From NCBI RefSeq assembly GCF_030817475.1, contig NZ_JAUSZJ010000002.1, positions 952,501 through 1,016,500 of the forward strand: 64,000 nucleotides of DNA, read 5' to 3'. The position numbers and the translations under genes are program-made. Of this stretch, positions 45,977 to 53,550 are shown one piece after another (the first letter of the stretch is position 1; each line of letters begins with the position of its first letter). The notes beneath the pieces were generated by a model. It saw nothing but the letters and a program-made list of their open reading frames with translations, was not told where the DNA came from and ran no database searches. This stretch comes from Streptomyces sp. V2I9. GTDB lineage: Bacteria > Actinomycetota > Actinomycetes > Streptomycetales > Streptomycetaceae.

Positions 45977-46717
45977 ATGGCCCGACCGCGCAAGCCCCTC
46001 CTCAGCAGAGACCGCATCGTCGGGGCGGCGAGCGCGCTCGTGGACTCCGAGGGCCTCGACGCCGTCTCCACGCGCCGCCTGGCGGCCGTCCTGGGGGTCA
46101 GCGGCCCCTCGCTCTACAACCACTTCCGCAACAAGGAGGAGATCCTCGACGCGGTCGCCGACGCGGTGTCCGCCCAGGTCGATCTGTCGATGTTCGAGGC
46201 GTCGGACCCGCGGGGCTGGCGCGAGGCGCTGCACGACTGGGCGCTGTCGTACCGGGCCGCCCTCGCGGCACACCCGCACATCGTCCCCGTGCTGGCGCGG
46301 GGCCCCGGCCGCCGCCCGGCGGGGCTGCGGGTGGCGGACGCGGTGTTCGGGGCGATGACCGGCGCGGGCTGGCCGCCCGCACAGGCCACCCGGATCGGGG
46401 CGCTGATGCGGTACTTCATCACCGGTTCGGCGCTGGGCTCCTTCGCCGGGGGCTTCGTGGACGACGAGACCGCCTACGACCCCGCCGACTACCCGCATCT
46501 CGGCCAGGCCCACCTGCTGGCGGACCACCGCCGCCAGGTGGACGAGGGGGCCTTCGAGACAGGGTTGCGGGCGCTGCTGGACGGGCTGGCGCTCCAGTAC
46601 GAGCAGTACGGCGCCCCGGCGGCCGGGGGAGCCGGTGAGCCCCGGCCCGGCGTCGCCGGTGGGGCCCGACGCAGGCCGACGGCGAGCGGTACGGAGGACG
46701 GGCCCGGCCCTCCATGA
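45977..46717 (+). CDS. TetR-family regulator (acyl-CoA dehydrogenase neighbour)
   Basis: A 246-residue regulator with an N-terminal helix-turn-helix (about 10-55; VSTRRLAAVLGVSGPSLYNHFRNKEEIL) and a TetR_C-type domain, then 35 residues of Pro/Gly/Arg tail. ATG 45977 fits the leaderless promoter; ATG 45968 overlaps the -10 and is unlikely. Probably binds the palindromes at 45932 and 50490, thus controlling itself, the divergent acyl-CoA dehydrogenase and the aldehyde/alcohol dehydrogenase operon; inference from shared sites. Confidence 0.87.
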   Translation: MARPRKPLLSRDRIVGAASALVDSEGLDAVSTRRLAAVLGVSGPSLYNHFRNKEEILDAVADAVSAQVDLSMFEASDPRGWREALHDWALSYRAALAAHPHIVPVLARGPGRRPAGLRVADAVFGAMTGAGWPPAQATRIGALMRYFITGSALGSFAGGFVDDETAYDPADYPHLGQAHLLADHRRQVDEGAFETGLRALLDGLALQYEQYGAPAAGGAGEPRPGVAGGARRRPTASGTEDGPGPP

Positions 46718-46784
46718 GGGCGTCGATGGACGCTGTTCGACAATTCGGTGGGACCCGAGGCGTTCCAGCTCTACGGTCGTGGGC

Positions 46785-47744
46785 ATGACGACGACCCCGA
46801 CACCCCTTCCCGTCTCGCCGCCCTCCGGGCGCCGCCGCGCCGTGGCCGCCGCCTGCACCACCGTCGTGCTGTGGGCCTCCGCCTTCGTCTCCATCCGCAG
46901 CGCGGGCGAGGCGTACTCCCCCGGCGCGCTGGCCCTCGGGCGGCTGGCGACGGGCGCGCTGGTGCTCGGGGCGATCCTGCTCGTGCGCCGGGAGGGGCTG
47001 CCCCGGCGGGGCGCCTGGCCGGGGATCATCACCTCGGGGGTGCTGTGGTTCGGGCTGTACATGGTGGCCCTGAACTGGGGCGAGCAGGAGGTCGACGCGG
47101 GGACGGCCGCGATGCTGGTGAACATCGGGCCGATCCTGATGGCGCTGCTGGGGGCCCGGATGCTCGGCGAGGGGCTGCCGCGCCGGCTGCTGGCCGGTAT
47201 GGGCATCTCGTTCGCGGGCGCGGTGGTGGTCGGGTTCGGGATGTCCGGGCACGGCTCCTCGTCCGTGCTGGGCGTGGCGCTCTGCGTCCTGGCCGCGGTC
47301 GCCTACGCGGCGGGCGTGGTGAGCCAGAAGCCGGCCCTGGAGCACGGCTCCTCGCTCCAGATCAACACGTTCGGCTGCCTGATCGGAGCCGTGGCCTGCC
47401 TGCCGTTCACCGGGGTGCTGGTCTCCGAGGCCGCCGAGGCGCCCCTGTCCGCCACCCTGAACATGGTCTATCTGGGCGTCTTCCCGACCGCCCTGGCCTT
47501 CACCACCTGGGGCTACGCCCTGGCCCGGACCACCGCGGGCCGGATGGGCGCGACCACGTACGCGGTCCCGGCGATCGTCGTCCTGATGGCGTGGGTGCTG
47601 CTGGACGAGGTGCCGACCCTGCTCGGCGTCCTGGGCGGCGCGCTCTGCCTGGCCGGGGTGGCGGTCTCCCGGAGCCGTGGGCGGACCGTGGCCGCGCAGG
47701 AGACCCCTGCCCCGGCGGCCGCGCGCCCGGACGCGTCCCGGTGA
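46785..47744 (+). CDS. EamA/DMT-family transporter
   Basis: A 319-residue membrane protein with ten predicted spans in two EamA repeats (TTVVLWASAFVSIR near 25-38 begins the first; VAYAAGVVSQKPAL the second). The family exports metabolites or amino acids; substrate unknown. ATG 46785 lies seven bases after TACGGT (46772-46777), so probably leaderless. It ends within a 21-bp terminator stem. Confidence 0.87.
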   Translation: MTTTPTPLPVSPPSGRRRAVAAACTTVVLWASAFVSIRSAGEAYSPGALALGRLATGALVLGAILLVRREGLPRRGAWPGIITSGVLWFGLYMVALNWGEQEVDAGTAAMLVNIGPILMALLGARMLGEGLPRRLLAGMGISFAGAVVVGFGMSGHGSSSVLGVALCVLAAVAYAAGVVSQKPALEHGSSLQINTFGCLIGAVACLPFTGVLVSEAAEAPLSATLNMVYLGVFPTALAFTTWGYALARTTAGRMGATTYAVPAIVVLMAWVLLDEVPTLLGVLGGALCLAGVAVSRSRGRTVAAQETPAPAAARPDASR

Positions 47745-47794
47745 CCTGAGCCGGAGGTCCGCCCGCGGTGGGCGGCGGACCTCCGGCTCAGGTC
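47743..47794. terminator. long bidirectional terminator
   Basis: Perfect 21-bp stem (47743-47763 with 47774-47794), ten-base loop. The left arm begins inside the stop codon of the EamA gene, and the right arm lies 25 bases from the convergent alcohol dehydrogenase stop. Confidence 0.92.
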
Positions 47795-47818
47795 GCCGGG
47801 GCGCCGGTCGGCCGATCC

Positions 47819-48901
47819 CTACGGGAAGACGACCAGCGCCCGGCCGCCCTTGCCCGCGATCATGGTGTCGAAGGCGGCGGGGATGCCGTCCAGCGCGATG
47901 TGCTCGGTGACCATCATCGACAGGTCGAAGCGACCCGCCCGGATGTGGTCGGCGAGAGCGGGCAGATCGCGCGCGGGATCGCTGTTGCCGTAGACGCAGC
48001 CCGTGAGGGACCGGCCCCAGTGGAAGATCTCCAGGGCGTTGAAGGTGACCTCCTGGTCCTTGCCGCCGATGCCGACGACGGTCGTGCGGCCGCCGCGCCG
48101 GGTGGACTCCCAGGCGGCCCGGATGGTCGCGGGGCGGCCGACGCACTCGACGGCGACGTCCGTGCCCTGGCCCCCGGTGAGCTTCCGGACCTCGCGCGGA
48201 GTGGTGGCGGAGGCGACCAGGTAGTCGGTCGCCCCGGCCTGCCGGGCCAGTTCCTCCTTGGCCGGCGAGACGTCGACCGCGATGATCCGGGACGCGCCGG
48301 CGATCCGGGCGGCCTGGAGCACGGCGAGGCCGACGCCGCCGACCCCGAAGACGACGACGCTCTCACCCTGCCGGAGCCGGGCGCTGTGGTGGACGGCCCC
48401 GTAGCCGGTGAGGACCGCGCAGCCGAGGAGGGCGGCGTCGGTGAGCGGGATGCCGTCGGGGGCGGGGAGCACGCAGTTCGCGGCGACGACGGTCTCCTCC
48501 GCGAAGGCCGCGACGTTCAGTCCGGGGTGGAGGACGGTGCCGTCCGCCGTACGGGCGTGGAGGTTGGCGGCGCCCTTGAGGGCGTCGGCGCAGAGCCACA
48601 CCTCCCCGATCCCGCAGTGGAAGCAGGCCCCGCAGGAGGGGGCCCAGTTGAGGACCACGCCGTCGCCGGGCGCGACATGGGTGACGCCCTCGCCGACGGC
48701 CAGGACCGAACCGGCCCCCTCGTGGCCGAGGACGGCGGGCACCGGGACGCGCATGGTGCCGTTGGACAGGGACAGGTCGGAGTGGCAGACACCGGCGGCG
48801 GCGAGCGCGACGCGCACCTGGCCGGGGCCGGGCTCCGGCAGGACGATGTCGGTGATCTCCAACGGAGCTCCGACGGCGGGCAGTACGGCGGCGCGGACCA
48901 C
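47819..48901 (-). CDS. zinc-dependent alcohol dehydrogenase
   Basis: A 360-residue class III-like medium-chain alcohol dehydrogenase. Catalytic zinc ligands are in AAGVCHSD and GHEGAGSV, structural cysteines in SCGACFHCGIGEVWLC, and the cofactor loop FGVGGVGLA near 180. It probably acts with the aldehyde dehydrogenase upstream (120 bases away, same strand) to turn an alcohol into an acid. Likely repressed from the palindrome at 50490. Confidence 0.9.
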   Translation of the reverse strand: MVRAAVLPAVGAPLEITDIVLPEPGPGQVRVALAAAGVCHSDLSLSNGTMRVPVPAVLGHEGAGSVLAVGEGVTHVAPGDGVVLNWAPSCGACFHCGIGEVWLCADALKGAANLHARTADGTVLHPGLNVAAFAEETVVAANCVLPAPDGIPLTDAALLGCAVLTGYGAVHHSARLRQGESVVVFGVGGVGLAVLQAARIAGASRIIAVDVSPAKEELARQAGATDYLVASATTPREVRKLTGGQGTDVAVECVGRPATIRAAWESTRRGGRTTVVGIGGKDQEVTFNALEIFHWGRSLTGCVYGNSDPARDLPALADHIRAGRFDLSMMVTEHIALDGIPAAFDTMIAGKGGRALVVFP

Positions 48902-48950
48902 GAACAGACTCCCAGGGCTCTTCGAACGGCTGGATCGGGCGGAGGTGCGG

Positions 48951-49010
48951 GACGGACCGAAGGGTACGGAGGCGGACCGAAGGGTACGGAGGCGGACCGA
49001 AGGGAGCGGA
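48951..49010. repeat. 20-bp tandem repeat, three copies
   Basis: Unit GGCGGACCGAAGGGTACGGA: copies at 48951-48970 (one change), 48971-48990 and 48991-49010 (one change), with the start of a fourth at 49011. It fills the gap between the aldehyde and alcohol dehydrogenase genes. Confidence 0.9.
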
Positions 49011-49021
49011 GGCGGACAGGC

Positions 49022-50416
49022 TCAGAACTGGAGCGACTTGGTCTGGAGGTACTCCGCCAGACCGTGCGGCCCCAGTTCGCGGCCCACTCCCGACTGCTTG
49101 TAACCGCCGAACGGCGCGAGCGGGTTGAACCGCCCGCCGTTGATGTCGACCTGTCCGGTGTCCATCCGGCGGGCGAAGGCCACCGCCTCCTCGCCGGTCG
49201 CGGCCCACACGGCCCCGGCCAGCCCGTACACGGTGTCGTTGGCGATCCGCAGGGCGTCGTCCACGTCCTCGTACCGCAGGATCGAGACCACCGGGCCGAA
49301 GATCTCCTCCCGGGCGATCGTCATGTCCGGGGTGACGTCGGCGAAGACGGTCGGGGTGACGTAGAAGCCGGTCGCCAGGGGCGCGTCCGGGCCGCCCGCG
49401 ATCAGCCGGGCGCCCTCCTCGACGCCGCGGGCGATGTAGCCGCGCACCCGCGCCTGCTGCGCGGCGTTGACGAGCGGGCCGACCCGCTCCCCGGCCACGT
49501 ACTTCGTGACGGCGTTCGCCGCCAGTTCCACGGCCTCGTCGTACCGCTCGGCGTCCACCAGCATCCGGGTCCAGGCGCTGCACGTCTGGCCGGAGTTGGT
49601 CATCACGTTGGCGATGCCGACGTTGACCGCCTTGGCGAGGTCCGCGCCGGGCAGGATCACGTTGGCGGACTTGCCGCCCAGTTCGAGGGCGACGCGCTTG
49701 ACGGCGGCCCCGGCGGTGGCGCCGATCTGCTTGCCGACGGCGGTGGAGCCGGTGAACGAGACCATGTCGACGCCCTCGTGCTCGGCGAGCGCCTGGCCGG
49801 CGACCGGTCCGAGGCCGGTGACCAGATTGAAGACGCCGGGCGGGAGACCGGCGGCCTCGGTGGCCTCGGCGAAGAGCTGGGCCGTGAGCGGGGTGTCCTC
49901 GGCGGGCTTGAGGACCACGGTGCAGCCGGCGGCGAGCGCGGGAGCGACCTTGGCGACGATCTGGTGGAGCGGGTAGTTCCAGGGGGTGATCGCACCGACC
50001 ACGCCGACCGGTTCCAGGAGCACGGTGGAGTTGCCGATCCGCTCCTCGAAGGCGTGCCGGGCGGCCAGTTCGGCGTACGAGGCGGCGACCAGCACGGGGA
50101 CGCCCGCGTGGACCGCCTGCGACAGCGGCAGCGGCGAGCCCAGCTCGGCCGTGATCGTCTCGGCCAGCGTGTCCTTGCGGGCGGCCAGCGCGTCGGCCAG
50201 CGCGGAGAGCCGGGCGGCGCGCTCGGCGGGCGGGGTCGAGGCCCACGCGGGAAAGGCGGCGCGGGCGGCCCGTACCGCCGCGTCCACGTCCTCGGCCGTG
50301 CCCGCCGGCACATGGGCGATGACCCGTTCGTCGGCCGGGTTCACGACCGCGATCGTGTCCTGCCCGGCGGCGGGCCGCCACGCGCCGTCGATGTACATCT
50401 GGTCGTGGGCCTTCAT
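49022..50416 (-). CDS. NAD(P)-dependent aldehyde dehydrogenase
   Basis: A 464-residue aldehyde dehydrogenase with the catalytic Glu motif LELGGKSAN (about 243), catalytic Cys in NSGQTCSAW (about 278), cofactor FTGSTAVGK (about 222) and the EEIFGPV segment. Substrate unknown. First gene of a leftward pair with the alcohol dehydrogenase; its promoter region carries the TetR-type palindrome overlapping the end of the MFS gene. Confidence 0.92.
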   Translation of the reverse strand: MKAHDQMYIDGAWRPAAGQDTIAVVNPADERVIAHVPAGTAEDVDAAVRAARAAFPAWASTPPAERAARLSALADALAARKDTLAETITAELGSPLPLSQAVHAGVPVLVAASYAELAARHAFEERIGNSTVLLEPVGVVGAITPWNYPLHQIVAKVAPALAAGCTVVLKPAEDTPLTAQLFAEATEAAGLPPGVFNLVTGLGPVAGQALAEHEGVDMVSFTGSTAVGKQIGATAGAAVKRVALELGGKSANVILPGADLAKAVNVGIANVMTNSGQTCSAWTRMLVDAERYDEAVELAANAVTKYVAGERVGPLVNAAQQARVRGYIARGVEEGARLIAGGPDAPLATGFYVTPTVFADVTPDMTIAREEIFGPVVSILRYEDVDDALRIANDTVYGLAGAVWAATGEEAVAFARRMDTGQVDINGGRFNPLAPFGGYKQSGVGRELGPHGLAEYLQTKSLQF

Positions 50417-50489
50417 GGCTGTTTCCTCCCGGACGTGCTGTGCGGAGCGCCGAAGCCGTGCGGCGCGGGCGCACGTCGCACGCGCCCAA

Positions 50490-50504
50490 ACTAGCGCCGT
50501 TAGT
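50490..50504. promoter_or_regulatory. TetR palindromic operator, site 2 (ACTAGCGCCGTTAGT)
   Basis: Fifteen-base near-perfect palindrome, 74-88 bases upstream of the aldehyde dehydrogenase start. It overlaps the TAA stop of the MFS gene (50500-50502), so a bound regulator would sit on the end of that gene. Same consensus as site 1 at 45932. Confidence 0.68.
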
Positions 50505-51975
50505 TTTCCGGCGCCAGGGAGCCCTTCGAGACGCCGGTCACGCCGGGCGCGTACGTCTCGGAGCCTCTACCCGCTTCCCGGCTCGGCCATCCGCGCTCCG
50601 GGGTCGGCCCCCCCTCCGGGGGTCCTGGCCGGAACGGCAGGACCGCCCCGCCCCCCGCATCGGGCGGCACGGTCCCGGTCTCCGGCGGTACGGGCACGGT
50701 TCTCGCCTCCGCGGGTACGGTCCGGGCCGCCGGCGGTCCGGGCACGGTTCCCGCTTCCGGGCGGGCGGGCGCGTCCCCCGGCGGCGGCTCGGTGCGCCCG
50801 TCGCCGCGCAGGCCGAGTCCCGCCGCGCCGAGCAGCCCCGCCCCCAGCAGGACGAACGGGGCCGCCGTCCCCACCGCTCCCGCGATCAGGCCCGCCGCGG
50901 CGGGGGCGGCGACCTGGCCGAGCCGGTTGCCGGTCAGCCGGAGGGCCAGCGCGGTGGAGCGCGCCCCGTCCGGGGCGGCCCGCACGACCGTGGTCATGGA
51001 CAGCGGCTGGCCGACGCCGAGGCAGAAGCCGAGCACGGCCAGCATGACGGCGAGGACGGGTACCGAGACGGGCAGCGCGACGCCCGCGCACAGCACCCCG
51101 GCGAGCAAGCAGCTGGTGGTCAGCAGGGCCCGGCGGCCCAACAGCCGCAGCAGCGGCGTCATCACCAGCCGGCAGGCGATCGTGGCGGCGGCTCGCAGGC
51201 TCAGCAGCAGCCCCACGGTGGCGGGCGCGATCGAGCGGTGCTCGCCGACGACGGGCAGATAGGCCGTGAGGATGTCGGTGGCCGAGAGCACCGCCATGCT
51301 GATGAGGATGCCCGCGGGGACGCCGCGTGCGCCCAGGATGGTCCGGACCGGGACCTTTCCGGCGGCCTGCGGCCGGGCACCGCCCTCCCGGCGGTGCTCG
51401 ACGCTCCGGAGGGAGGTGAGGGCGAGCGCGCAGACCCCGGCGGAGACGAGGAGCGCCCGTGCGCTCGTACGGCCGAGGGCGCCGCCCTGCCCGGAGATGA
51501 GCGCGCCCGCGGCGACCGGCCCGACGAGCTGGCCGAGCGAGGCGCCGATGGTGAAGTGCCCGAAGTCGCGGTCCTGTTCGGCGGGAGCGGACTGCCGGGC
51601 CACGATCGACTGCGCGCCGATCACGAAGCACAGGTGGCCGAGGCCCATCACCCCGCTCCAGGCGGCCATCGCGGGCAGCGAGGAGGCGAGGCCGCTGAGC
51701 GCGCAGCCGCCGGAGATCAGCAGGATGCCGAGCGGCAGCAGGGGCGCGCACCGGCCGTGGTCGGTGCGGCGGCCGAGCGGCACCGCGGTGAACAGCGGGA
51801 GGAGGGCGTAGGCCCCGGCGATGACGCCGACCGCCGTCTCGTCCGCTCCCAGCGCGAGGGCCCGGTAGGAGACGGCGGGCCGCGCCATCGAGACCGCCCC
51901 CTGCGCGAAGGCGAAGGCGATGACGAGGCGCAGCAGCCAGCCCCTGCCGGGCCCGGTTCGCGGTGCCGACGCCAT
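50500..51975 (-). CDS. MFS transporter with long proline-rich tail
   Basis: A 491-residue major facilitator with 12 spans in about residues 10-390 ([15 protein letters not shown] in span 1, [22 protein letters not shown] for the loop 2-3 motif), then about 95 residues of Pro/Gly/Thr-rich tail with repeated TVP units, probably cytoplasmic and disordered. Substrate unknown. Its ATG overlaps the TGA of the CitMHS gene (TGATG), so translation is coupled; the pair may handle related organic acids. Confidence 0.83.
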   Translation of the reverse strand: MASAPRTGPGRGWLLRLVIAFAFAQGAVSMARPAVSYRALALGADETAVGVIAGAYALLPLFTAVPLGRRTDHGRCAPLLPLGILLISGGCALSGLASSLPAMAAWSGVMGLGHLCFVIGAQSIVARQSAPAEQDRDFGHFTIGASLGQLVGPVAAGALISGQGGALGRTSARALLVSAGVCALALTSLRSVEHRREGGARPQAAGKVPVRTILGARGVPAGILISMAVLSATDILTAYLPVVGEHRSIAPATVGLLLSLRAAATIACRLVMTPLLRLLGRRALLTTSCLLAGVLCAGVALPVSVPVLAVMLAVLGFCLGVGQPLSMTTVVRAAPDGARSTALALRLTGNRLGQVAAPAAAGLIAGAVGTAAPFVLLGAGLLGAAGLGLRGDGRTEPPPGDAPARPEAGTVPGPPAARTVPAEARTVPVPPETGTVPPDAGGGAVLPFRPGPPEGGPTPERGWPSREAGRGSETYAPGVTGVSKGSLAPEN

Positions 51976-53411
51976 CACATGATGCCGAAGAGGACGCCTG
52001 CGGCGAGCACCACCAGCGAGGTGAGCACGGCCCACTTGACGGTGAAGCGGGTGTGGTCGCCGAACTCGACCTTCGCCATGCCGACGAGGACGTACACGGC
52101 GGGCACGAGCGGCGATGACATGTGCAGGGCCTGGCCGGCCAGGGAGGCGCGGGCGATCTCCAGCGGCGAGACCCCGTGGGCCGCGCCCGCCTCGGCGAGG
52201 ACCGGGAGGACGCCGAAGTAGAAGCCGTCGTTGGACATGAAGTACGTGAGCGGCAGGCTCAGCAGGCCGGTGACGATGGCCATGTGCGGGCCCATCGCGT
52301 CGGGGATCGCGCCGACGACCCAGTCGGCCATGTGCTCGACCATGCCGGTGCCGGTGAGGACCCCGGTGAAGACGGCGGCGGCGAAGACCATGCCGGAGAC
52401 GTTGAGGACGTTGTCGGCGTGGGCGGCGATCCGGGCGCGCTGGTCGGGCATGTGGGGGAAGTTGACCGTGAGCGCGAGCGCGGCTCCGAGGAGGAAGAGC
52501 ACCGGGATCGGCATCAGTTCCATGATCATCGCCGTCAGGAGGGCGGCGGTCAGCCCGGCGTTGAACCAGTAGAGCTTCGGGCGGAGCGTGGGGCGGTCGG
52601 GGTCGAGGCCCTGGAACTCCTCGTCGTCCTCCGCGTCGCTCGCGCCCGCCGCGCCGTCGCCGCCCGTGGAGGCGGAGCCCGGAGCGGGACCGGCCGCGCC
52701 CTCGCGGAGGCGGTCCGTACCGCCGCCCGCCCCTCCGGCACCGACCGTCACGGTCTCCGGCTCGGTGTCCCGTACCAGTGCCTCGTCGAGGGTGAGCATC
52801 CCCAGCCGCTTCCGCTCCCGGCGGCCGAGTACGTACGCCAGCGCGAACACGGCGAGCAGCCCCATGGCCAGCGCCGGGATCATCGGCACGAAGATCTCGG
52901 AGGCGTCCAGCTTGAGCGCGGTGGCGGCGCGGGCGGTGGGGCCGCCCCAGGGGAGGGTGTTCATGACGCCGTTGGCGGTGGCCGCCACCCCGGTCATCAC
53001 GACCAGGCTCATCTTCAGCCGCTTGTAGAGCGGGTACATCGCCGAGACGGTGATCATGAAGGTGGTGGAGCCGTCGCCGTCCAGCGAGACGATCGCGGCC
53101 AGGACGGCCGTACCGACGACGATCCGCATCGGATCGGCCTTGCAGAACCGCAGGATGCCCCGGACGACCGGGTCGAACAGGCCGACGTCGATCATCACGC
53201 CGAAGTAGACGATGGCGAACATCAGCATGGCGGCGGTGGGGGCGAGGTTGCCGACGCCCTCGATGACGTAGTCACCGAGGTGCGCGCCCTGTCCGACGGC
53301 GACGCAGAACAGTGCGGGGATCAGTACCAGCGCCGCGATCGGCGACATCTTCTTCGTCATGATCAGGACCAGGAAGGTCGCGATCATGGCGAAGCCGAGG
53401 ATTGTCAGCAT
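51975..53411 (-). CDS. CitMHS-family citrate/divalent-metal transporter
   Basis: A 478-residue membrane transporter with 12 or so spans and the CitMHS signatures SLDGDGSTTFMITVSAM near 110-126 and NGVMNTLPWGGPTARA near 150. A charged Gly/Asp-rich cytoplasmic loop (about 218-280) interrupts the middle. Family members carry citrate complexed with Mg2+ or Ca2+. Start ATG 53411 is overlapped by a nine-codon upstream ORF that has the better ribosome site. A promoter TTGTTA-N18-TAACGT lies upstream. Confidence 0.9.
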   Translation of the reverse strand: MLTILGFAMIATFLVLIMTKKMSPIAALVLIPALFCVAVGQGAHLGDYVIEGVGNLAPTAAMLMFAIVYFGVMIDVGLFDPVVRGILRFCKADPMRIVVGTAVLAAIVSLDGDGSTTFMITVSAMYPLYKRLKMSLVVMTGVAATANGVMNTLPWGGPTARAATALKLDASEIFVPMIPALAMGLLAVFALAYVLGRRERKRLGMLTLDEALVRDTEPETVTVGAGGAGGGTDRLREGAAGPAPGSASTGGDGAAGASDAEDDEEFQGLDPDRPTLRPKLYWFNAGLTAALLTAMIMELMPIPVLFLLGAALALTVNFPHMPDQRARIAAHADNVLNVSGMVFAAAVFTGVLTGTGMVEHMADWVVGAIPDAMGPHMAIVTGLLSLPLTYFMSNDGFYFGVLPVLAEAGAAHGVSPLEIARASLAGQALHMSSPLVPAVYVLVGMAKVEFGDHTRFTVKWAVLTSLVVLAAGVLFGIM

Positions 53412-53431
53412 GGGGGATACCTAACGTTCAT
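53405..53431 (-). CDS. upstream mini-ORF overlapping the CitMHS start
   Basis: ATG at 53431 encodes MNVRYPPC and stops at TGA 53407-53405, four bases inside the CitMHS reading frame (ATGCTGA). GGGAG lies seven bases before this ATG, whereas the CitMHS ATG itself has only a weak AGG. This suggests that transporter translation depends on termination and restart after the mini-ORF. Confidence 0.5.
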   Translation of the reverse strand: MNVRYPPC

Positions 53432-53469
53432 CCTTGAACTCCCACCGGTCTCGGCGGTCGGTCCGGACG

Positions 53470-53499
53470 ACGTTAGGGGCCGCCTCCCAGCGTTAACAA
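53470..53499 (-). promoter_or_regulatory. probable promoter of the CitMHS-MFS operon
   Basis: On the minus strand TTGTTA (53499-53494), 18-base spacer, TAACGT (53475-53470). Expected transcript start is near 53463, giving a leader of about 50 bases that contains the mini-ORF. Confidence 0.5.
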
Positions 53500-53502
53500 G
53501 AC

Positions 53503-53541
53503 GTTGACCTGTGAGCAATACGAGCAAAACCCCAGGTCAAC
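53503..53541. promoter_or_regulatory. inverted repeat GTTGACCT...AGGTCAAC
   Basis: Perfect 8-bp arms (53503-53510 and 53534-53541) separated by 23 AT-richer bases, directly upstream of the CitMHS promoter and ten bases from the stop of the molybdopterin gene. Candidate activator site or operator for the transporter operon, or a weak hairpin for the upstream gene. Confidence 0.45.
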
Positions 53542-53550
53542 ACGGTGGTG

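Noticed and set aside
48951..49020. CRISPR array
   Set aside because: Copies are contiguous with no spacers and no cas genes are present.
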